DNA of 24,005 nucleotides from CAZTKP01 sp964614215 (GTDB lineage: Bacteria; UBP6; UBA1177), in the NCBI GenBank assembly GCA_964614215.1, contig CAZTKP010000024.1:1-24005 (forward strand). The letters are read 5' to 3'. The notes below the pieces were generated by a model. That model made no database searches, was not told the DNA's origin, and worked only from the letters and a program-made list of their open reading frames with translations. A program made the position numbers and the translations under genes. Of the stretch, positions 15,272 to 23,752 are shown in pieces. The first letter of the stretch is position 1. Each line of letters opens with the position of its first letter.

Positions 15272-15905
15272 AACTTATGCGGAAACAAAAAGTGATCTCG
15301 AGATCATGGCCGGATTTTTAAAAGACAGCGAAGTCTCAACTGAAGATCTTGAAAAAAAGTACAGCTGTATATCTCTTGATGAAATGCTGAGAAAAGGACT
15401 GGCAAACATCAAAGATCTTGAAAAAGCTGTTGTATCTTCCAGAAAAAACACCAGGGTCGCGGGACTTCTGCCGGAAATCTCAGCATGGGGAAAATACAAA
15501 AGCGATGAAAAACTTTATCTTTACCAGAGAAACAACATCGCTGTAGGGAAAGACTACATAACTGTGGGACCGGATGAAAACAACACTACTTTCGGAGACA
15601 TACAGTCCTGGGAGGTTGGAGGGCGAATAAAGTTCAACCTCTCGAAACTCGTCTACAATCCGGACACGATAAAATTCAGCGACCAGGAGCAGAAGTTATA
15701 TTTTCTCAAGATCGAAATGATAGACAAACTTAGTTATGTCTACTATTTTCAGGCAATGCTCAATGCTGTCGAATCCTTAAAGATCAAAATTCCGAAAGAC
15801 AAGCTGCTTCTTCTCAAGATCAAGGCTAAAAAACACAGCGGGTGGTTTAAATCTGTTACGGGTTTCGATCTGAAGACCTGCGGGGTTAAAAATGAAAAAA
15901 AGTAG
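15213..15905 (+). CDS. Exported protein with TolC-like features
   Basis: 230 aa. Tandem ATGs at 15213 and 15216 with GAGGA at 15203-15207; either may start. The signal peptide is RRIATLTLITLTFLLTIKTYA, cut before ETK. Residues about 60-95 form a helix ending in VAGLLPEISAWGKYKSDE. A beta-like stretch follows (SWEVGGRIKFNLSKLVYNPD), then a second helix (KLYFLKIEMIDKLSYVYYFQAML). This helix / LLPE-x-S / strand / long helix plan resembles half of an outer-membrane efflux (TolC) unit and a small family of exported proteins known from Myxococcota-like genomes (inference from pattern memory). It is far too short for a full TolC (about 450 aa). It overlaps both neighbours (59 and 14 bp), so the trio is very probably co-translated. 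Confidence 0.72.
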   Translation: MMRRIATLTLITLTFLLTIKTYAETKSDLEIMAGFLKDSEVSTEDLEKKYSCISLDEMLRKGLANIKDLEKAVVSSRKNTRVAGLLPEISAWGKYKSDEKLYLYQRNNIAVGKDYITVGPDENNTTFGDIQSWEVGGRIKFNLSKLVYNPDTIKFSDQEQKLYFLKIEMIDKLSYVYYFQAMLNAVESLKIKIPKDKLLLLKIKAKKHSGWFKSVTGFDLKTCGVKNEKK

Positions 15906-17253
15906 TGTCTTTATATTGATATCCCTGTTTTTTCTGAGTTGTGATATCTCAAAACCTGAAAAGAACGAATACGACCCTTTTGTCTGTCTGATACATCCCG
16001 AGAACAGAGTATACATGCCGGAAGAAAGCATAGTTATCGGCTTTAACTTCGAGGTCAACCCCGACACGATAGAAGGAGTAGCGGCAATAGAACCGGCAAC
16101 GGAAATAGAGCTGACCGTTGAAGTAGATCAGAAAAATGTTGTGATCAAACCTCCTCTGCCGGCGGAAAGTGAGATCCTTATCTCCATAGACCAGTCACTA
16201 AAATCAATTGACAACAAACCCCTTATGATCGGTGAAGAATTTACTGAAAAAAAAGAAACTCTCGATTTTGAGATCGAGACAGGCCCGAAACTTGCCGAAG
16301 TCATCCAGAAAATACCGGAAGATTCTCAAAGTGCCACTGTAGGAGTTCTTTTTGATAGCGAAACAAAGATTGATTTCCAGGAGATAACTCCTCAACCTGC
16401 AGATCTATTCCAATTCGATGACTGGATAGTTTTCTCTTATAAAAGCCCAGTAAATTCAATAACTCTCAAAGATGTTCTTTCTGTAAAAAGAAATGAAAAA
16501 ATAGAGAAAATATCGATTGATCTGCCCGAGACCGAACCTCAGCCGGGAACTCTTGAATACGAATACACCGCAAGTGATAATTCAGTGTCTGTTTTGATCA
16601 GGGATGAAAGTGCTGTGGCTGCAAAACTTGAGAATCTGTCAGTTATCTGTCCTAAGAGCTGCAGTTTCTCGCTGAAAGATCTGGAGCCGGAAACAGATTA
16701 CGTGATTACGCTCTCCGTTTTCACCACAACGGAAATAAAGAAAGAGCTCCTGAGTTTTACAACTGAACCGGAAAAACCCCATATCATAATTTCCGAGATC
16801 ATGCACTCTCCGATAAAAGAACCTGAAAAAAGCTGGGAGTTCGTTGAGATATACAACAACGGAAAAATGGACTTTGATCTTACAGACTGCTTTATTGACG
16901 ATAAAAATGATGCAAAGGGAATAGACCCTCTTGAAACAGTTGACCTTGAAGCATCGATGATCCTAAAGCCCGGAGAAACGGCCCTTATCACAGGAAATGA
17001 AGCATCTTTCGGAGAGATCAACACCCTGTGGATGATGGTGGATGATACAACTATTGCCGATGGCGGACTGACAGGGAGTGAAACCGTTCAGATAATTTGT
17101 GAAAAAGAGGGGGTGAAAACTCTTGAGGCGCAGGCTGATCCGTCAGCAGCCGACACAGAAAAAGGATATTCGATAAACTTTGACAGTGACGGACATGCCT
17201 GTAGTTCAGAAAACGAAGGAGGAACTCCTGGAAAATACAGTGAGTGCCTGTGA
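15892..17253 (+). CDS. Lipoprotein with Ig-like and lamin-tail domains
   Basis: 453 aa. A lipoprotein signal ends in FFLSC (Cys17). Residues about 35-130 read like a bacterial Ig-like module of the Big_5 kind (SIVIGFNFEVNPDTIEGVAA, then VVIKPPLPAESEILISI). About 210-290 resembles a fibronectin-type-III-like unit (LEPETDYVITLSVFTT). From about 297 comes a lamin-tail domain (LTD): IIISEIMHSPIKEPEKSWEF, VEIYNNG, DLTDCFI, LKPGETALIT. It ends GGTPGKYSEC. LTD domains occur in extracellular and envelope proteins that bind surfaces or nucleases; a specific role is not visible here. The start overlaps the TolC-like gene by 14 bp. Its stop is one base from the convergent lgt stop. Confidence 0.87.
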   Translation: MKKSSVFILISLFFLSCDISKPEKNEYDPFVCLIHPENRVYMPEESIVIGFNFEVNPDTIEGVAAIEPATEIELTVEVDQKNVVIKPPLPAESEILISIDQSLKSIDNKPLMIGEEFTEKKETLDFEIETGPKLAEVIQKIPEDSQSATVGVLFDSETKIDFQEITPQPADLFQFDDWIVFSYKSPVNSITLKDVLSVKRNEKIEKISIDLPETEPQPGTLEYEYTASDNSVSVLIRDESAVAAKLENLSVICPKSCSFSLKDLEPETDYVITLSVFTTTEIKKELLSFTTEPEKPHIIISEIMHSPIKEPEKSWEFVEIYNNGKMDFDLTDCFIDDKNDAKGIDPLETVDLEASMILKPGETALITGNEASFGEINTLWMMVDDTTIADGGLTGSETVQIICEKEGVKTLEAQADPSAADTEKGYSINFDSDGHACSSENEGGTPGKYSECL

Positions 17254-17254
17254 T

Positions 17255-18073
17255 CTAAGTAGTTGCTTTTTCCTGCTCGTTGGGCAGTTTCAGGAGAAGT
17301 AGTCCGAAAACGATTCCAATAATGGCGATCAGCTGGGACGAGGAAAGCATATTGTTAAAGAAAAGTCCTCTGTCATCAGCTCTGAAAAACTCAATGATAA
17401 AACGGAATATTCCGTAAAGTATCATCCACAGACCGAAGATCGTTCCGTCCTTTTTATATCTCTTCCTAACGTAGATCCAGAGAAACAGAAAAATTACCAT
17501 GTTTGCGGAAAAGGAGATCAGTTGAGAAGGAATTACAGGGTAGGGAACATCCCTGAGATTTAAAAGAATATCTCTGCCGAACTGATTTTTTGCACTTAAT
17601 CCGTACTTTATGAACTGATTTGAAAATCCTGAAGATGTTATCTGACCGAAACAGCAGCCGTTAAGGTAGCAGCCTATTCTTCCCACACCTACTCCGAAAG
17701 CAATTCCGTATGCATAATTATCAAGATATTTAAGTATGGGAGCTTTGTGTCTGCTAAACCACCAGACCACTGTCGGAAGTCCGAAAATGACCGTTCCGTA
17801 AAAAGCGAGACCACCTTTCCAGAAAGCGAACATTGCAAGCGGCTTCTGAATGTAGATATCAAGAAAACCGTCAAAGACAATATGCATCGCCCGTGCACCG
17901 ATATAGCCCATTATGCTGGTAACAACTGCTCCGAGAATAGAAAGTTTGAGGTCAAGCCCTCTCCTTTTTGTTTCCCAGTAATTCAAGATAAAACCACCGA
18001 TCAGACCGACCATTCCCATGAAATAGTAACTTGAAACGCCCCAGTCTCCTATGTGAAAAAGGGTAGGTCTCAT
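17255..18073 (-). CDS. lgt: Prolipoprotein diacylglyceryl transferase
   Basis: Inner-membrane enzyme that attaches diacylglycerol from phosphatidylglycerol to the lipobox cysteine, the first step of lipoprotein maturation. 272 aa with about seven membrane segments. The Lgt signature is GRIGCYLNGCCFG (131-143, containing Arg132), and the C-terminal RFIIEFFRADDRGLF matches the conserved Arg/Glu region. Two positions differ from E. coli: the catalytic-site His103 position is Tyr92 (GLAFYGTV), and the Asn of GRLGN is Cys135. Both are typical of the GRxGCxxxGCC subgroup found in several phyla (from memory). The start overlaps lspA by 4 bp (18070-18073), so it is the last gene of the ileS-lspA-lgt operon. 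The lipoproteins in this window are its likely substrates. Confidence 0.95.
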   Translation of the reverse strand: MRPTLFHIGDWGVSSYYFMGMVGLIGGFILNYWETKRRGLDLKLSILGAVVTSIMGYIGARAMHIVFDGFLDIYIQKPLAMFAFWKGGLAFYGTVIFGLPTVVWWFSRHKAPILKYLDNYAYGIAFGVGVGRIGCYLNGCCFGQITSSGFSNQFIKYGLSAKNQFGRDILLNLRDVPYPVIPSQLISFSANMVIFLFLWIYVRKRYKKDGTIFGLWMILYGIFRFIIEFFRADDRGLFFNNMLSSSQLIAIIGIVFGLLLLKLPNEQEKATT

Positions 18074-18585
18074 GACGTTTTCTCTTCTTTTTTCTGATAA
18101 AAAAGAATCTCTATCGACATCAGAGCGACCGCTACTACAATTGCCACATCGGCGATATTAAACGTAGGCCAGTGATAGGCATTGCCCCAGTGCCAGTCAA
18201 TAAAATCAATTACATAGCCTCTAAAGAACCTGTCATACAGATTTCCCAGAGCACCGCCGAGAACAAAACCGTAGATATATTTCATCAACCTGTTCTCAGA
18301 GTAGGCCAGCAGAAGATAAACTATCACCAGAGTTATTAACGAAGATATCCCCAGGAAAACCAGTTTTCTGTAAAACTCACTGAAGTTATTACCTATTCCC
18401 CACAGAGCACCTCTGTTTTCGGCATAGATAAAACGCCACCAGCTTTCAAAGACAACTTTTTCACTGCCGTCTCTGAACGCTATTGCCCAGACCTTCGTGA
18501 TCTGATCGACAACAATTATCGGCAGAGTAACCGTTAAAAGATAGATAGCATTTCTCCATTCCGGTTTCCTAAGCTGGAGCTTCAT
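18070..18585 (-). CDS. lspA: Lipoprotein signal peptidase (signal peptidase II)
   Basis: Aspartic membrane protease that removes the signal peptide of diacylglyceryl-prolipoproteins. 171 aa, four predicted membrane segments. Conserved boxes: VVDQITK (Asp27), ENRGALWGIG (56-65), GGALGNLYDRFFRGYVIDFI with catalytic Asp118, and WPTFNIADVAI with catalytic Asp146. The length and motif spacing match the family (E. coli 164 aa, Asp114/Asp141). It starts 4 bp inside the end of ileS and ends 4 bp inside the start of lgt, so the two lipoprotein maturation steps are translated from one message. Confidence 0.97.
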   Translation of the reverse strand: MKLQLRKPEWRNAIYLLTVTLPIIVVDQITKVWAIAFRDGSEKVVFESWWRFIYAENRGALWGIGNNFSEFYRKLVFLGISSLITLVIVYLLLAYSENRLMKYIYGFVLGGALGNLYDRFFRGYVIDFIDWHWGNAYHWPTFNIADVAIVVAVALMSIEILFYQKKEEKTS

Positions 18586-21338
18586 TTAATAGCCTCATAA
18601 CATGTTTCACAAATTCCGGTTATCTCTTCGGTAAAATCTTTCAGTTCTCTTCTTTTCCAGCATCTTGGACATTTTTCTCCAGAGGCTTCTCTGACGCCAA
18701 CCCAGAGGTTAAGATCTTCAATTTTTTCAAGGCCTTTTGCGCTTTCCGCCTTTTCAACACCGGAAACTATAAAGATCGACTCCAGAGCTTCGAACTCTTC
18801 ATCAAGAGCAGGGATATTTTCCCAGAAAAGCTTAACAGAAGAATCCAGAGAGTGACCTATAACTTTATCTGCTCTTAAAGCTTCAAGTTTTTTCTGAACA
18901 GCCTCTCTGACCTCTATAAGTCTACTCCACTTTTCAACAACTGCCTTTTCTTTCTCTCCGAAACCGGCCTGAGGCATTTTTTCAAGAAAAACGGTATCTT
19001 TCTTTTCTCCAGGCATGTATCCGTAAGCTTCTTCAGAAGTAAAACTTAGTATGGGAGCAAGCAGAACAATGACATCTTTCAATATTCTGTAGACGGTATA
19101 CTGCGATCTCCGCCTTCTCTCATCATCAGCCTTCATTGTATATCTATCCTTGATGACATCAAGATAGATCGAGCTCATGTCAACTGTAAAGAAGTCCAGT
19201 ATTTCATGATAAACTCTGTGGAACTCGAAGTCTTCATATTTTCTGAGCAGAAGTTCCAGCTTCATTTTCCATTTTGCAAGGGCCCACTGATCTATAGATG
19301 AAAGATCCTCATCCTTAAAAGAATGCTCTCCGGGCTCATAATCACTAAGAAAACCGAACATGAAGCGTATGGTGTTTCTTATCTTCCTATATGAAATAGC
19401 AAAACTGTTTATGATCTCGTCGCTTATCCTGATATCATCACGATAATCTTCAGCAGAAACCCATAGTCGCAGTATCTCCGCTCCGAGCTGCTTTATCCTT
19501 TTGTCCGGAGGAGTGAAATTACCCTTACTTTTTGAAAGTTTCTCTCCCTTTCCGTCAACAACAAAGCCATGAGTAAGAACCTTTCTGTACGGAGCCTTGT
19601 CATTTATAAGAACACTTAACTTCAGAGAGGACTGGAACCATCCGCGATGCTGATCACTTCCCTCAAGATACAGATCACATGGATACTCATATCCCTTTTC
19701 GCCATTAAGAACCGCAGCCCAGCTGACACCGCTGTCAAACCAGACATCCAATATGTCCCTTTCTTTTTCAATTTTAGTGCCGCCACATTTAGGACAGGTA
19801 AATCCTTCCGGAAGAAAACTTGAAACATCCTCATCATGCCAGACAGAAATACCTTTTTCGGTTATTCTGTCAGCAACATGATGTGCGATCTTACCGTCAA
19901 CAATCTTTTCGCCACAGTCACTGCATGAAAAAGCTATTATCGGAACACCCCAAAGTCTCTGTCTTGATATACACCAGTTGGGAGCATTCTCCAGCATCGG
20001 AGTTATCCTCTTTCTTCCCCAGGCAGGGATAAGGTCCACTTTTTCGATCTCATCGAGACATTTTTTTCGCAGCCCCGTATCATCCATAGAGATAAACCAC
20101 TGCTCGGTAGCTCTGAATATTACCGGCTTGTGACATCTCCAGCAGTGAGGATAGCTGTGACTGATCGTTTCACCTTTCTTGTTTAGAAGAAAGCCGTTGT
20201 CATAGAGATATTCAACTATTACAGGGTTTGCCTTAAAAACATGAAGTCCGCCGAAATGAGGGACTTCGTCAAGGAGAACACCTTTGTTGTCTACAGGAGC
20301 GTAAGCATCCAGACCGTATTTCAGCCCTGTCATATAGTCTTCCTGACCATGACCGGGAGCGGTGTGAACACAACCTGTACCTGTTTCAGCAGTGACATAA
20401 TCGGCATAGACAACTATCGATTCTCTGTTCATAAACGGATGCTGCGTCCTCATTCCTTCAAATCTTAAAGCGGAGAAAACATTAACTGTGGGAGCATCTT
20501 CCTCATCAACCGCAGCAAGAAAACTTTTCTTAAGCTCTGAAGCAACGATAAATATTTCATCTCTGAACTTTACCGCACTGTATTCAAAATCAGGATGAAG
20601 CGCCACAGCAAGGTTTGCCGGAAGTGTCCAGGGAGTAGTAGTCCATATAACAAAGCTGACCTTTTCACCCTTAAACTCATCCATTTCATCTATAAGCGGG
20701 AATTTTACATAAATAGACGGTGAATTGTGGTCATCATATTCAATTTCCGCTTCAGCAAGAGCCGTCTCGCAACTTGGACACCAGTGAACAGGTTTTCTTG
20801 ATTTAAAAAGCGCTCCGCTTTCAACAACATTGGCAAACTGATGCGCTATTTTTCCTTCATATTCAGGAGACAGGGTGAGATAGGGGGATTCCCAGTCAGC
20901 AAAAACACCAAGACGCTTAAACTCATCCCGCTGAGTATCCACAGCTTTCATCGCAAAACTCTTACATTCATTAAGGAATTCTGTTTCGGACATATCCCTT
21001 TTCTTTGATCCGAGCTTTTCAGCAACTTTCAGCTCTATGGGCAGACCGTGACAGTCCCATCCGGGCTTGAAGGTCGCATATCTTCCTGTCATGTTCATAT
21101 ACTTTACGACAATATCCTTAAGAATCTTGTTGAGAACATGTCCGTCATGAAGACTTCCGTTAGCATAGGGAGGCCCATCGTGCATAATATATGAGGGGTT
21201 GTCCTTGTTGTCTCCGATCATTTTTGAATAGATCCCTATCTGATCCCATTTTTTAAGGATCTCAAGCTCTCTTACAGGCAGATTGGCTTTCATTGGAAAG
21301 TCTGTTTGGGGTAGATTGAGTGTTTTTCCGTAATTCAT
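18582..21338 (-). CDS. ileS: Isoleucyl-tRNA synthetase
   Basis: Class I aminoacyl-tRNA synthetase charging tRNA-Ile, 918 aa (E. coli 938). ATG 21338 is chosen because TGGAG lies 6 nt upstream, the protein then begins with the family's MNYGKTLNLPQTDFPMKANL, and a good promoter's -35 box sits at the start of the longer open frame (21407). Rossmann signature HDGH at 64-67 (in NGSLHDGHVLNKILKD; HIGH or HVGH in many homologues) and KLSKS near residue 600 (GEKLSKSKGN). The editing domain contains WTTTPWTLPANLAVALHP and YVTAETGTGCVHTAPGHGQED (given here in two overlapping parts: YVTAETGTGCVH and TAPGHGQED). Anticodon-binding helices follow, then a C-terminal zinc site (CPRCWKRREL, GICETC), as in the bacterial IleS1 type. 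It overlaps lspA by 4 bp. Confidence 0.97.
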   Translation of the reverse strand: MNYGKTLNLPQTDFPMKANLPVRELEILKKWDQIGIYSKMIGDNKDNPSYIMHDGPPYANGSLHDGHVLNKILKDIVVKYMNMTGRYATFKPGWDCHGLPIELKVAEKLGSKKRDMSETEFLNECKSFAMKAVDTQRDEFKRLGVFADWESPYLTLSPEYEGKIAHQFANVVESGALFKSRKPVHWCPSCETALAEAEIEYDDHNSPSIYVKFPLIDEMDEFKGEKVSFVIWTTTPWTLPANLAVALHPDFEYSAVKFRDEIFIVASELKKSFLAAVDEEDAPTVNVFSALRFEGMRTQHPFMNRESIVVYADYVTAETGTGCVHTAPGHGQEDYMTGLKYGLDAYAPVDNKGVLLDEVPHFGGLHVFKANPVIVEYLYDNGFLLNKKGETISHSYPHCWRCHKPVIFRATEQWFISMDDTGLRKKCLDEIEKVDLIPAWGRKRITPMLENAPNWCISRQRLWGVPIIAFSCSDCGEKIVDGKIAHHVADRITEKGISVWHDEDVSSFLPEGFTCPKCGGTKIEKERDILDVWFDSGVSWAAVLNGEKGYEYPCDLYLEGSDQHRGWFQSSLKLSVLINDKAPYRKVLTHGFVVDGKGEKLSKSKGNFTPPDKRIKQLGAEILRLWVSAEDYRDDIRISDEIINSFAISYRKIRNTIRFMFGFLSDYEPGEHSFKDEDLSSIDQWALAKWKMKLELLLRKYEDFEFHRVYHEILDFFTVDMSSIYLDVIKDRYTMKADDERRRRSQYTVYRILKDVIVLLAPILSFTSEEAYGYMPGEKKDTVFLEKMPQAGFGEKEKAVVEKWSRLIEVREAVQKKLEALRADKVIGHSLDSSVKLFWENIPALDEEFEALESIFIVSGVEKAESAKGLEKIEDLNLWVGVREASGEKCPRCWKRRELKDFTEEITGICETCYEAIK

Positions 21339-21378
21339 AAAAAACTCCAGATAAGCAGTAAATTCAAAAAACTTAGGG

Positions 21379-21407
21379 ATTTTATTCATGCCCTCTTTTA
21401 AAGTCAA
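21379..21407 (-). promoter_or_regulatory. Candidate sigma70 promoter of the ileS-lspA-lgt operon
   Basis: Minus strand TTGACT (21402-21407), 17-bp spacer, TAAAAT (21379-21384), about 40 bp before ATG 21338. The leader is too short for a T-box riboswitch, and none is seen. Pattern-based but a good match. Confidence 0.65.
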
Positions 21408-21429
21408 GGTTTACATTATTCAGTTTATG

Positions 21430-21456
21430 TTGACAAAGCGGTATTTTATATATAAT
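21430..21456 (+). promoter_or_regulatory. Candidate sigma70 promoter of the HEAT-repeat protein
   Basis: TTGACA (21430-21435) and TATAAT (21451-21456), both perfect boxes, with a short 15-bp spacer. It points away from the ileS promoter; the two -35 boxes are 22 bp apart. Confidence 0.6.
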
Positions 21457-21495
21457 TTATACACGGAACATTTTTTTTGAGGAGCTCTTATTTTT

Positions 21496-21500
21496 GGAGG
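21496..21500 (+). promoter_or_regulatory. Ribosome binding site before three tandem ATGs
   Basis: GGAGG touches the first of three in-frame ATGs (21501, 21504, 21507). Spacing is 0, 3 and 6 nt, so the third ATG is the most likely start. Confidence 0.65.
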
Positions 21501-21506
21501 ATGATG

Positions 21507-23039
21507 ATGATAAGGCGGATATTTTTTGTTGTGTCATTTGTATTACTTTTTCCGGTTTTGAATTTATCGGCACAATATTCCTCTGTTCTTGACGACAAGA
21601 TCGAGCTAAAGACTGAAAAGTTCTTTAACTCAATTGTCGAAGCGGACAACATCTTTTTCGGAACTTATATAAAAGGCGGACAGACAAAGGCCAGAGTCAG
21701 GGTTAAGACCTCTTTCGTAGGCGAGCTCGAAGGAGACATTATCGTAAACAACCTGGATAACGAAAAGATTAGAAGAAAATATAAGAGAGACCCTTACAAA
21801 CAGGGTGTTGATTATATTTTCATGACAAAGAAAGATGGCGGTGAAAATAAACTGATCGAGGACAGCGTAAGTGTCCCCGTCAACAACAACATGACCAACT
21901 TTTCGTTCAACTCTCCCTATAAAATGAATTTCTGGCAGCCTTTTGACATTAGACTTTTTGAAGTCGCTGTGAATGCCATCCGTGAAAAATCAGATAAAAT
22001 GCTTTCTGATTCAACCAGAAAAACATTTATAGAACTTTTTAACGAATACATAAAAGACAAAAAAACTGCTGAATTGAAAAATGCTCTTGTTGCAGCAAAA
22101 ATTGCAGAGATCTCTTTTGATTTTGCCACATATGACAAACTGCTTGAATTGGGTGACACACTGGAATGTCTTGCTGTCAAGCATTCTTCAAAAGTTATGG
22201 GAGAAATTTATTTCAACCAGAACATCATTCCCAAACTCAGTGATATGTCTCAGGATGCGGTTACTGCGTTCGCCATTGCAGCAATGAAGATAGCAAGTAA
22301 GCCCGGCGCAAAAGCAATTGAGAAAATCCTTAACAATGTTGAAACCTACTCCCCTCCTTCCAGTGAGTGTTTCCCGTATCCGGAACCTCCGTCAAACAAG
22401 GAATTCTTTATAAGAGCTGTGATCGAGATAGATGCACCCGAAACACTGAGGATACTTTCAATGCAGATCCAGAGCGGCGGATCAGACTGGCTCGCCACAG
22501 TTCTCGGAATTATTTCGGATTACGAAGGTGAAGACCTTACAGAACTTGTTCTTAAAGAGGCTACAAAAGAAAGACTTTCAGCAAGGAAGCTCGAATTCTC
22601 AAATTATTTTGACAGAATAAAAAGCCCGACAACAGCAAAAACATTAATGAAACTTTTCGAAAAAAGCGGTGATCTTTACTGGAAGAAGGTCATTCTCACA
22701 ACTCTTGGAAAATATCAGTACAAAGAAACACTTCCTTTTATGATAAAGATACTTAAAGAAGATTCTCTGGAAGAAATAAGAACTGCTGCTGCTATCGCAA
22801 TTGGAGAACTTAACGCAGTAAAAGGTGCAAAACCGCTTTATGAATTTATTATCAGAGAAAAATCTATCCTTGCAAAATCAATAGCGATAGATGCTCTTGC
22901 AAAGATAGCGGACAGATCTGTTCAGGATCTTCTTAAACAGATAATTAAAAACCAGGAAGACCCGAAGATCAGAGAAACAGCCGCAAACGCCATAGAGGAC
23001 AATCTTTTCATTCTAAGATATGGCAGAAAAAAGAATTGA
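21507..23039 (+). CDS. Secreted HEAT-repeat protein of unknown function
   Basis: 510 aa from ATG 21507 (ATGs at 21501 and 21504 are possible; a TTG at 21477 has no suitable ribosome binding site). The signal peptide is MIRRIFFVVSFVLLFPVLNLSAQ. Residues about 20-130 form a beta-rich domain (ADNIFFGTYIKGGQTKARVR, VGELEGDIIVNNLDN, KQGVDYIFMTKKD). It looks like a small domain tuned to metal or protein binding, but I cannot name it. The rest is all-helical. From about residue 370 clear HEAT-type repeats appear (TLGKYQYKETLPFMIKILKE, then DSLEEIRTAAAIAIGELNAV, AIDALAKIADRSVQDLLKQI, and ETAANAIEDNLF). HEAT arrays are protein-binding scaffolds. Its stop overlaps the start of the uracil-DNA glycosylase gene (TTGA), which is unrelated in cell location. 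Confidence 0.8.
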   Translation: MIRRIFFVVSFVLLFPVLNLSAQYSSVLDDKIELKTEKFFNSIVEADNIFFGTYIKGGQTKARVRVKTSFVGELEGDIIVNNLDNEKIRRKYKRDPYKQGVDYIFMTKKDGGENKLIEDSVSVPVNNNMTNFSFNSPYKMNFWQPFDIRLFEVAVNAIREKSDKMLSDSTRKTFIELFNEYIKDKKTAELKNALVAAKIAEISFDFATYDKLLELGDTLECLAVKHSSKVMGEIYFNQNIIPKLSDMSQDAVTAFAIAAMKIASKPGAKAIEKILNNVETYSPPSSECFPYPEPPSNKEFFIRAVIEIDAPETLRILSMQIQSGGSDWLATVLGIISDYEGEDLTELVLKEATKERLSARKLEFSNYFDRIKSPTTAKTLMKLFEKSGDLYWKKVILTTLGKYQYKETLPFMIKILKEDSLEEIRTAAAIAIGELNAVKGAKPLYEFIIREKSILAKSIAIDALAKIADRSVQDLLKQIIKNQEDPKIRETAANAIEDNLFILRYGRKKN

Positions 23040-23752
23040 TCACTCCCGAAAATATTAAGAACTGGTTGAACTGGCAGGAGACTCTCCAGCCTTTTTACAT
23101 TTCAGAATCATTTTCAAAAGAGATTTTAAATCTAATTTCTGAAAAAAAACCTCGTCTTAAATCTGAAGTTATTAACCGGGATATTCCTGAAAAAAACACT
23201 ATTGATCTAATAAGTCGGGAAGTTTCCAAATGTCAGAAATGCCGACTGGGAATGACAAGGAACAAGGTCGTTTTCGGGGAAGGTAGTCTTAAAGCCGATA
23301 TAATGTTCATTGGTGAAGGCCCGGGAGCCGATGAAGACCGTACTGGACGCCCATTTGTGGGAAAAGCAGGTCAGTTGCTGACAAAGATCATTGAGAACGG
23401 AATGAAAATTTCAAGAGAACAGGTTTATATTGCAAACATTGTCAAATGCAGACCTCCCGGAAATAGAGATCCTCTTCCGGATGAAGCGTCAGCATGCATG
23501 GACTATCTTGAAAGTCAGATAGAGTTCATTAAACCTAAGGCCATCATTCTTCTTGGAAAGGTGGCGGCAAAATACCTCCTGGAACTGGAAACAAGCATTT
23601 CCAGAGCCCGTCAGAACAGTTATAAGTATAAAGATATCCCCGTTTTTGTAACTTATCATCCCAGTGCACTCCTTAGGAACCAGCAATATAAGAGACCCAC
23701 CTGGGAAGATATTAAAAAAGTTCTTACCTACCTTGAAAGATCAGAAAAGTAA
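23036..23752 (+). CDS. Uracil-DNA glycosylase, family 4 type (4Fe-4S)
   Basis: Removes uracil from DNA to start base excision repair. 238 aa. Four cysteines at the family 4 positions hold the iron-sulfur cluster: Cys66-x2-Cys69 (KCQKCRL), Cys138 (IVKCRPPGNRDP) and Cys154 (ASACMDYL). The active-site motif A is GEGPGADEDRTGRPFVGKAG (93-112), the late motif is YHPSALLR, and WEDIKKVL lies near the end. About 60 N-terminal residues precede the core, as in many bacterial members that were once annotated as phage SPO1 polymerase-like proteins. The start is TTG 23036, overlapping the upstream stop by 4 bp. No in-frame ATG before the first Cys is available, and the ribosome binding site is weak, so coupling to the upstream gene is likely. 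Confidence 0.94.
   Translation: MITPENIKNWLNWQETLQPFYISESFSKEILNLISEKKPRLKSEVINRDIPEKNTIDLISREVSKCQKCRLGMTRNKVVFGEGSLKADIMFIGEGPGADEDRTGRPFVGKAGQLLTKIIENGMKISREQVYIANIVKCRPPGNRDPLPDEASACMDYLESQIEFIKPKAIILLGKVAAKYLLELETSISRARQNSYKYKDIPVFVTYHPSALLRNQQYKRPTWEDIKKVLTYLERSEK

Noticed and set aside
21339..21407. N-terminal extension of ileS back to 21407 (23 more residues)
   Set aside because: The extension overlaps the promoter, lacks a ribosome binding site and does not match the family, whereas ATG 21338 has TGGAG at 6 nt and the expected N-terminus.
21339..21476. T-box or other riboswitch before ileS
   Set aside because: The predicted leader is only about 35 nt, with no specifier stem or antiterminator pattern.
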